A DNA stretch of 64,000 nucleotides from Blastocystis hominis (Eukaryota > Sar > Bigyra > Opalinata > Blastocystidae), in contig NW_013171826.1 of NCBI RefSeq assembly GCF_000151665.1, forward strand, positions 188,501-252,500, given 5' to 3'. A program made the position numbers and the translations under genes. Below the pieces are notes generated by a model. It had not been told where the DNA came from. It worked only from the letters and a program-made list of their open reading frames with translations, and did no database searches. Positions 56,301 to 64,000 of the stretch are shown in pieces; position 1 is the stretch's first letter; each line of letters starts with the position of its first letter.

Positions 56301-58410
56301 AGCGGGAAGCTCCGGTTCCCGTACGTCCCGCCGCCTTCGCCGCCCGTCTCGTCGAGTCCGCCCGAGCCGCCGCGGCCTCCGTAGCCCCCGCCGCCCGCGC
56401 AGCCGTGAGGAGACTTGGAGGCGTGGCCCGGAGAGAGCCCGCGGCCGCTGGGACAGCCCTGTGCGTGAGGAAGGGAGGAGGAGAAGCGAACGCTGCCGTT
56501 GGCGTCGATGCGGCCGTTGATGAGCGTGGAGCGACCGGCGAGGAAGACGCTGCCGCCCTCGATGGAGGCCTTGCTTTCGATGCCGAGAAGAGGAGCGATG
56601 CTGGAGATGAGGAGGAGAGGAGGAGGAGATACAGGAAGATGTAGTGTTGCTGGAGACGGGATTGGATGAGAGGCCAGTTCTGCGTGATGTAGTCGTACTG
56701 ACGATCAAAACCCGATCAATCGCTGCGTACCGATTCGTAGAAGACTTCGTCGGCGATGCAGTCGATCCGCTGCGATTTCAAGCTCCCCACGACGTTGATC
56801 GACACGTTGGATCGCAGATGGATAAACTGCGAATTCACGCTTCCGATAATCGTGATTTCCTTGGCCGCCTGGATCGCCACGTGCGAGCTACCGTCCACAC
56901 ACCCGTCATTCTCTACTCCGAAGACGTGTATTCCTCCGCGATCGTCCCGTCCAGATTCACCATGCCGCTGCAGTTCAGCACCAAGTTCCCTCCGAACTTG
57001 ATCGTCGACTGGCTCATTTTGAACTCGTTTGTGTCGAACGCCACCTTCGTCTTCGAGCTCAGCACCGAATTCTGAAGAATGCTGATGTCCGACGCGTGGA
57101 TTTCGATCCCATTCCCGCTGTCAAACGGCTCCAGGTGGCTGTTTCGCAGCGTAAAACCGCGGTTCAGCACGCCGCCTCCCTCGTCGTCCCGGATGCTGAT
57201 CGTTTTCGAGAACAAAACCGCGGTTCGCTGCACCGTCAGACCCGAAATCGTGTGCGGCGGCAAGTTCAGCGGCGTTCCCGCGGTCGACTTCAAATCCTGG
57301 TTATCCACGGTGATGAAAATGCTCTGCGATTCCCGCGGGGAATCGTCGCTCATTGTGGTGTTCTCCGTGTGCAGAAAATGCGTGATCGTCCCGCCTCCGC
57401 CGATCATTCCGCGCCGAAACCCGCTCGACGGACCGCCTCGGCTTCGCATTACCCCGTTTCCACGTTTCTACGCGACGATCACGTCGAGGTTTCCACATTC
57501 CAAAACGGAGTAACGGAGAAAAATCCGCCCGCCGCCGCCGCCGCCGAACTTCCAGCTGTTCTTGCCGAGCAAAACCGGGTTCCCCATGCCGCCGTTCGCC
57601 CAGATGGCTGCGTTTTCTGAGAGTAAGCAAACGGGAGAGAGAGAGAGGTACGATCAATGACGATCATGGGGGCGCGGAGAACGATCGTGCCGCCGCTTCC
57701 GCCGGCTCCGTAGGTGTTTCCGTCTTCGCCGTTCGCTTTGAGAGAGCCCATGACTTCGATCTTCTTTGACTCGAGCCAGATTCGGCCGCCTCCACGGCGA
57801 CCGGTTCCGGAACCGAGAAGATAGCTATCCATTCTAAAGGAAGGAGGAAATGAAGATCCCATACTCATTGAGAGGATTACCGACGATTTGAGCAACGTCG
57901 TATGCGTAGGTGAAATAGTCATCCACGTCTCGACCGCCTGAACCTCCATAGCTAGCACCATTGATGTCACTTCCCTTTCCAGGACCGGAATCGCTTCCAG
58001 CATTGGACACATCAATCGAAGCGTGTTCCCGGATGGATATCTGGTATGCGAATATGTTGACAGTCGATGCCTACTTCAAACAGGTCCCAAATGTGTACAT
58101 AGATTGTGGCATCATTTGCTATTACAAAGGAACCGTTCATTCGAAAAGCAAAGCTGCATTCAACACTCTTACACACCAACGATCCGCAACCCTTCTCGTT
58201 ACATCCTATCATAATGCCTCCTTTCCCAGAAAACACAAAAGTATTATTCGCATGCTTCTACACGTCATTATCCTTTCCTAAAGATACTGTAAAATCATGG
58301 ATTGTATATATTTCGCATGTTGTGTCTAAATTACCAACATCGCATAATTCTTCGGCTCGTGTATAACAGATGACAAGAAGAGTTGCCACATCTAGGTAAA
58401 AGTGCATCAT
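53318..58410 (-). CDS. Giant Gly/Cys-rich membrane protein with GCC2/GCC3-like motif
   Basis: About 1.5 kaa. Signal peptide MMHFYLDVATLLVICYTRA. The extracellular part has many parallel-beta-like blocks (ITIIGSVNSQFIHLRSNVSI), Gly-rich segments (GSGTGRRGGGRIW, KFGGGGGGRIFLRY, GGGGYGGRGGSG) and a Cys-rich motif ECPQGSYKNTTDVSLCVPCE of GCC2/GCC3 (ephrin-receptor-like) type with an EGF-like CPYECNEGFRGKDC. Then TM VVLIVAFLLVVVVVAIITLV. Several further hydrophobic segments (LVLVCLVFPPIAFYVHYRL, FILILVSIIDLLCF, the region 53560-53700) make the C-terminal part multi-pass. At least a dozen short introns, some with GTTTCC-type cores. Such proteins are common in stramenopiles; function unknown, surface or vacuolar. 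Several exon joins toward the C-terminus are approximate. Confidence 0.7.
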
Positions 58411-58557
58411 AACGCATACAGAATAAAAGCATCCTCCTTCTTGAGATATAGCTCGTAAATACACCAAAAACTACACACACTCATTATTCCAAATTTCCTC
58501 CATTTTTCCTATCTCAATTGTTTTCCCTGTAAACTCCACTTACTATTTTCCAATTCA

Positions 58558-60440
58558 ATGGCCGAGCAAACTCCCGAGCAGAGCGTTTATGGAATTCCCG
58601 ATTTTGCTTTTAATTCGAATGGTTGGGGTCCATGTTCCATTCCGGAGCAATTTCAGGACTTGCCCCTTGAGTCTTTTAGTCGAGATGATAAGTTGGGAAT
58701 GATTATCGATATTAATATGCTTTCCGGTATGCAGAGACTGCAAAGTAGTACTTGTGCTTTTTTGTGGCATGCTCACACATAGATGTGGAACAGAACGATG
58801 GCGACTTCGTCAAAGTGGACAAAATGCACACGCCCGTGTCTCACAAGAGCAAATGTGGGATTCTTGGTCTCTCTCTGAGGAATAGTGCTGCACACAAAGA
58901 CAAAGGCCAGCTACAATGCGAACAACGCAAACCAGGCGGCGTCTGGAGGCAAGGGTCGCAGTTCGCAGAAGAAGGGCGCTTCGCAGTACCAGCGTCGTAA
59001 CTATGACTTCCTGCATCTGCCCTCGATCACGGTAGCTGCATTTCGCGGTTGTAATCTAGATCAAAAGTACATGGCCGAGCCTGTTCCAAGTGGATTTCCG
59101 CGATCTCGCGCAACTCACTCTCAAAACCCTCCCCGCCGTCTCCGAATTGTTTCCCTACCCCTTCTCTCCCATCTAGTGCTTCGTGCGGTAGCTACAACAC
59201 CTACAACCCGCTCTATGACTCGGTCAACCTCAAGAAAACCGCGGCTCTGGAGGACCACGCAGCGAGCGGCGATCTGAAGGTCACTTCCGTGATGAAGGAC
59301 CCGTTCATCGCGCAGCTGGTGAACTCCAAGGCCGCGCAGATCTACACCACCGACGTGGCGCTGTCCCAGCTGATGGTGGCGATCCGCTCGCAGCTGAGCT
59401 GGTAGGGAACCGTGGAAACCGCGTAACGGGAAGGGATCTGGAGGTGATCAAGAACGAAAACGGCCTGTTCATCTCGCACCGCGACGGCGTGTTCGACCAG
59501 TACTCGGTGAACGAGACGTCCGCGGATCTGCCGACGGAGGAGGAGAACAAGAACAACTGCTTGTGGTAGGCGTGGAAGGGAGGGGTGATCGGCAGGAAGG
59601 AGGTGACCGACATCAACCGCGACTTCGCCAAGCAGATCATGACGTCCGAGGTGACGGCCTGCGAGTTCCCGTCGCCGTTCCCCGACGATGTTCGCTCGAA
59701 TTCTGCGGGTGAGGCGTAGAACCCCGAGAAGATCAACCGCATGTATCGGTACCGGAAGTTCACGCTGTCGGACGGGCAGGTGCTGCTGGTGCGCACGGAG
59801 GTCCACGGCGTGCAGACGAACCGCGAGAAGCCGCAGCTGCTGAACGCGTACGCGGTGAACGAGTGGTGTAATCGGACGCCGCTGACGAATCGCTGGCGAA
59901 GCAAGCTGGCGGCGAGCGTAGGGATGAGCGAGGGGGTCGAGAGTAGCCGGGCTACGCGCTGACGGAGGACATGAAGAACAATAACTATCGGCTGTCGAAG
60001 TGGGGCGTGCAGGCGGTGCTGGCCGGCGTGGATTTGGTGAAGATCGGGTATGTGAGTCGTCGGAAGATGGACGATATGTAAGGGAGAGAGGGAGGGCGAT
60101 GAGCGGTAGAAACAGCGGACATGTGATTCTGGGCGTGCAGAACTTCTCGCTGGAGACGTTTAAGAAGCAAATCATGCTGAACGAGCAGAACATGTGGGCC
60201 GTCGTGGAGTATTTCGTGAAGCTGCTGAGCAAGGAGGAGAACGGACACTACATTCTGATGAAGGATCCGCTGAAGGGATTCATTCGAGTGTATCGCGTGC
60301 CGGAGAGCGAAGTGGAGGCGATGGAGACGCAGACGCTGAGCAAGGAGGAATCGGAGTCGGAATCGGAATCGGAATCGGAGTATTCGGAGTATTCGGAGTA
60401 TTCGGATTATTCGGGCTATTCGTATTCGGATGAAGAGTAG
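58558..60440 (+). CDS. Translation initiation factor eIF3 subunit d
   Basis: Opens with the eIF3d signature FNSNGWGPCSIPEQFQDLPL. Short introns lead to QRRNYDFLHLPSITV, the cap-binding-like core SYNTYNPLYDSVNLKKTAAL, AQIYTTDVALSQLMVAIRS, ENGLFISHRDGVFDQYS, RYRKFTLSDGQVLLVRTEVH, ALTEDMKNNNYRLSKWGVQA and VILGVQNFSLETFKKQIMLN. The acidic C-terminus is a Ser-Glu/Ser-Tyr repeat (ESESESEYSEYSEYSDYS). eIF3d sits on the 40S near the mRNA exit and can bind the cap of selected mRNAs. Exon joins between 58740 and 59200 are only partly resolved. TGTTTGTGG follows the TAG at about 60485. Confidence 0.9.
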
Positions 60441-60572
60441 TAATGATGATGATGATGATGGGAGTGATGATTGGATTTTGGAGTGTTTGTGGAAAACAAG
60501 GAACTAAACAAACGAACAAACGAACGAACGAACGAATGAACCTGAAGAATTGGAAGAACTGAATTGCTGACT

Positions 60573-61089
60573 TAACCCCAAATACGTCTTGGAACACTAC
60601 GAGGATCCGTGATACGCGTTGTAGGCATCGGCTTCTCTGTAATGTCGATTGTCTAGTGTCAGAACACCACTCACACACCCAACCTGCTTCTTGTTGAAAG
60701 GATTCCAAGTGAAATGCACATACCCCTCCGTCAGCGCATACAAAGTGTGATCACGACCCATGCCAACACCTTGCCCTACAAATAAGGCAAAAAGTCTGCG
60801 AAACTCACCAGGATGGAATTTGGTTCCCCGCTGACGCATAATAATGTTTCCCGGAATGACTTTCTCTCTAACTCATTATCGACACTCAAAAATACGCGTA
60901 CCCTCCGAATTTCTTCAAACCCAGATATTTTGGATTGGAATCACGCCCGTTCAACGTCTTTCCTCCCGACTGATTATGCGCAAATCGACAAAACACTAGA
61001 AGGTCATGCGAAGGTCATTACAACTTGCCTTGGGGTACAACAGAACACGGAGCCGTGAAGCATCTCCCAACACGCAGTAGAAGCGACAT
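60573..61089 (-). CDS. Mitochondrial ribosomal protein bL27
   Basis: Four or more tiny exons. Spliced core: [60 protein letters not shown] and [11 protein letters not shown], ending [15 protein letters not shown] (60573-60575). This matches the bL27 motif NGRDS...IxRQRGTxxHPG...GRDHTLFA. Introns of 33-34 nt lie between FGG and EKVIPG, and after HPG. The start is uncertain: an ATG at 61089 gives a presequence-like [14 protein letters not shown] joined by a roughly 50-nt intron, or the start codon may itself be split by a 29-nt intron (A|TG) giving MFCRFAHNQ. It locates to the organelle ribosome near the peptidyl-transferase centre. Convergent with eIF3d. Confidence 0.88.
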
Positions 61090-61434
61090 TTTGCGAATTT
61101 GGAAAAAGCACAAGTAGCAGAATAGGGGATCCCACAGAATCGTATTCTTACAAATGTACGTCCCTCGCTGAAATGATCATTCAATGCACTACAAACACGC
61201 TGCCATAGCGATTTGTAAGATCAAGAAGAGTTTTCAGCTTTAAACCCATCACGAACTTAACAAAACCTGGCTTGGGTGAGGTACTACTTCGCAATATTTA
61301 AAAAGCGGACGTCCGCCAAAAGATACGCCCCTTCCAAACGTGAATTCCAAAAATCATTGTTTCACGGGAATCAAGACTTTCATATTTCTTGAGAATTACG
61401 AGCGCTTACTCTAGTCTAGTTGTAAAAGCGGACG
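61090..61434. promoter_or_regulatory. Divergent promoter region with GCGGACGTCCGC palindrome
   Basis: Spacer between bL27 (-) and the pseudokinase gene (+). A perfect 12-bp palindrome, GCGGACGTCCGC, is at 61305-61316 within AAAAGCGGACGTCCGCC. The half-site AAAAGCGGACG recurs 7 bp before the pseudokinase start. Possible transcription-factor site (inference). Confidence 0.35.
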
Positions 61435-64000
61435 ATGGGAAATTCTCAAGGGAAGGAAATCAGTACATCCAAGTTGACTGTTCGTATCAAGGACATTCTC
61501 TATGAAGGTGAGATCGTTGACTGCATTTGTTTAATTGGATAGATAGCTACTGGAAAATCTATCTAGCTCATGATATTGAAACAAACCAAGTTTATGATGT
61601 GCGAGTAGCGACTTTTGATCAAGGAGATATGAAGAGCCTAAACCGGCTAAAACAAGAAATCTTTCAATGGGTTGAAATCCAGAGGCGTTGCTTACTTTGT
61701 AGAAACACATGCCAATCCATGGAAATCTTGTTCGCTACTACGACTCCGAGATATATAATGAAGAAAATTTGGTCCGAGGCGTCATAATCACGGAGCATTG
61801 TGATGGTGGTCTTCTCTCGGATGTCGTAACACAGACCTATCCGCAGACGTTTTCTGAAAAGATGCTACTCGCCATTTTGCGTGACGTAGCCTGCGCTCTG
61901 TTTGTTCTCCACACGGAAGACCCTCCCGTCAGCTATCGCAACGTCAATGTACGCGATCCACCCAATCGTTTTGACGACCTAGCCCAATTACATTTATGTC
62001 CATGCGAGTGGTCGTTGCAAACTGGAAGCTGCGCGTTCTATGACATCCAACATGATCGTATTTGCGTTTCCGACTCTGAATGTGCAGACTCCCCACACCA
62101 TGGAAGAATCTCGCATCGTGGAGCAACAGCTCGAGTTGGTGGCGGATCCCGCCTATTTTCCCCCCGAATTTTGCGATCTGTATCGTAGCTTTATCTCCCG
62201 TAACGTGCAGCACCTCGAACTCGAAGCACCGCAAGATTTCGGAGAAGGTGGACGTGTGGGAACTGGGCATTCTCATGTACTATCTGGCCTTCTTCTCGAC
62301 ACCCTTCGAATCCGTCGACGGAAAGATCGATACGCGATCGCTCATCGCGGGCCGCTTCACCTTCCCCGCCAACGAGGCCAAGAAATACTCCGCGGAGTTT
62401 CTCGAGATCATCCGTCGCCTGCTCACCGCCGACGTGAACAAGTGAGTCTCCTCGCTTCGCCTCACTCGCAGACGGCCGTCGATTGTCGACGTGGTGGTGA
62501 AGGCCTCGGGGTTCACGCGCTGGCGGATGACGCAGGAGGCCTCGGCCGTGCTGGACTACGCGCAGCAGCAGCGTCGAAAGCCTGTGCAGCCGAAGCCTCA
62601 AAGCAAGAAAGCGACGCTGACGAGGCCGAAATCGACGTCGGTTCCGCGCGAGCGATCGAACAAACTGCAAGTCACGAAGCCGGCGCAGCGCGGCAGCTCC
62701 GGAAAGAGCACGTCTTCTGGGAAATACTCGACGTCGCTGGAGCTGAGCGACTCGGATCTGTCGTCGAGCAGCGACGTGGATGATTTGGTGCAGCAGAAGC
62801 GCGAGGCAGGCGAGATGACGGACCGGATCCGCACGTCGATGCTGCAGTACTTCGGAGGGAAGAAGAACCACACGCGGTGGGTGCTGAAGTGCACGTCGCG
62901 CGTTCCCGAGCCGCCGCCGCGCCGATCGATGAAGAAGATCGCGATCGCCGCGTACGAGAACCACTCGATCGACTTCTATTTCTCGCTCTTGTCGAAGTGG
63001 GCGCGCAGAGAGAGGGCTGACGGATAGACGGCCGCTGTTCGCGAGCGAAATCGTCGCCGTGAAGGCGCTGACCACGACGCTGTGCGTGTTCCAGCTGAGC
63101 ACGCAGGAGGTCGTGTACCAATCGTTCAAGCACGTGTCGCTGCTCAAAGAGATCTCGACGCGCTGGAAAATCGTGGAAGTGGGGAAACGGCGAGGGCGCG
63201 AGGCGTAGGAGAGCGAGGACAAGCGGAAAGACATGAACTGGGCGCCGTTTATCTCGCGCTTCGCGAACATTCTGACGAACAAGGTGTACTTCCTGAACAA
63301 ATACACGGAGTTCGGAATGAACTACGCGCTCGTCGAGGGCGCCGAGCTCGACGTCGAGGACCAAGTCAACGTCCCCGCGCGCCTCTCCACGCTCCTCGCC
63401 AATCTCAACCTGGCGCTGCGCTGGGCGCTCGCCAACACGGACCCGGTGATTAATGGAGCGATCCGCCCGATGATCGAAGAGGCTCACTCGATCTATCTCT
63501 CGCTCACCGTGGTGATGGCCGATCTGCTCAGCAAGAACGACGAGCCCGACATCGTGCAGTCCACGCTGGCGCGCTACGAGGAAGAGCGGCTGGCGCTCCG
63601 CGAGATCATCATGCGCGCGAAGAACATCCAGGAACTCAATCTCTTCGACGACGTGCGCGCGTGATCGGGGTTTGACGCGTAGATTCCGAGCATTCCCGCG
63701 AAGAGCCCGCTGGAGAAGCATCCGCGGCGCGCGCGTGCAGCGGCGCGGAAGATCCTGGACAGCTTTATGTCGGTGGGGGACAACGACATGCTGGAAGAAG
63801 CGGATCTGGACGATGAAGACAGCGGGTCGTCGGACAACGAGGAGAACGTGCACCTTCTGGGCTCGCTGTACAAGGTCACCGCGAAGGGAGCGATCGTCCC
63901 GCTCATCGGCACGGTGGGAACGCAGCGCGCGGAGGAGAACACGCGGCAGGCGATGAAGAAGGTGCTGATCCGGAAAGAGAACAAGGTGTGCGTGGAGTGC
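61435..64000 (+). CDS. NAK-family pseudokinase fused to ANTH-like domain and Arf-GAP (partial)
   Basis: Starts MGNSQGKEIS (N-myristoylation signal). Introns of 30-36 nt join a kinase-like domain: YEDSYWKIYLAHDIETNQVY, HMPIHGNLVRYYDSE, TEHCDGGLLSDVV, SEKMLLAILRDVACALFVLH and KVDVWELGILMYYLAFFSTP. This is the AAK1/GAK (Numb-associated kinase) layout, but the Gly loop, the VAIK Lys (VYDVRV), HRD (SYRNVN) and DFG are all lost. A Ser-rich linker leads to an ANTH/AP180-like region (HTRWVLKCTSRVPEPPPRRS, IVAVKALTTTLCVFQL, WAPFISRFANILTNKVYFLN). Then an acidic segment, and at the edge KENKVCVEC, the start of an Arf-GAP zinc finger. Runs off the window. Likely an endocytic scaffold. Confidence 0.72.

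Noticed and set aside
1-64000. CRISPR arrays, insertion sequences, integrated viral genes
   Set aside because: No spaced direct repeats, transposase, reverse transcriptase or capsid-like reading frames were seen.

Overview
The window looks like nuclear DNA of Blastocystis (an anaerobic stramenopile) or a very close relative. Three things in the sequence support this. Almost every gene is cut by tiny introns, mostly 28-37 nt, with GT donors and TAG, CAG or sometimes AAG acceptors. Genes are packed with 100-300 bp spacers. The octamer TGTTTGTT, the known Blastocystis 3'-end/polyadenylation motif, lies just after most coding regions. I rebuilt the genes by splicing these introns by eye. Exon joins are supported where the joined protein matches its family and are marked uncertain elsewhere.

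Layout. 1-6.2 kb: a left-edge Cys-rich gene (-), an MFS transporter (+), a bacterial-type Fe-S L-serine dehydratase (-), a two-clamp TPR co-chaperone (-) and a small unknown gene (-) holding a 26-bp inverted repeat. 6.2-16.7 kb: a double coactosin/ADF-H protein, the mitochondrial GTPase Miro, a RING-MORN-LRR protein, a diacylglycerol-lipase-like enzyme and a GDP-fucose-type transporter (all +), then ribosomal protein uL1 (-). 17.1-25.3 kb: a biotin-dependent acyl-CoA (propionyl-CoA) carboxylase alpha chain with organelle presequence (+), two MORN-LRR proteins (-), an intron-containing tRNA-Tyr (+) and an ICT1-type peptidyl-tRNA hydrolase (-). 25.5-32.2 kb: a seven-TM protein (-), PP2C phosphatase, a DHHC-family protein with DHHS and a Misato-like protein. 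32.4-47.4 kb: alpha-actinin, PDI, a CH-domain protein with a long charged helix, a GBF1/Gea-type ARF-GEF, a divergent HSP110-like protein and ribosomal protein uS4 (-). 47.6-53 kb: a kelch-TYW2 fusion for wybutosine synthesis, a 2-Cys peroxiredoxin and an unknown propeller-like protein (-). 53.3-64 kb: a giant Gly/Cys-rich membrane protein (-), eIF3d (+), mitochondrial bL27 (-), and at the right edge a NAK-family pseudokinase fused to an ANTH-like domain and apparently an Arf-GAP zinc finger.

Common threads: a mitochondrion-related organelle with its own translation and propionyl-CoA metabolism (carboxylase, bL27, ICT1-like, Miro, Misato), the secretory and endocytic pathway (ARF-GEF, PDI, nucleotide-sugar transporter, pseudokinase-ANTH-ArfGAP) and the actin cytoskeleton (actinin, coactosin, CH protein). 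Base composition is mosaic: housekeeping genes are GC-rich with strong codon bias, which leaves long meaningless antisense ORFs, while the MORN-LRR genes and spacers are AT-rich.

Most interesting points: a stop codon that seems to be made by polyadenylation (serine dehydratase), palindromic TGTTTGT elements shared by convergent genes, LRR genes in which one repeat equals one phase-1 exon, and several unusual or catalytically degenerate domain combinations.
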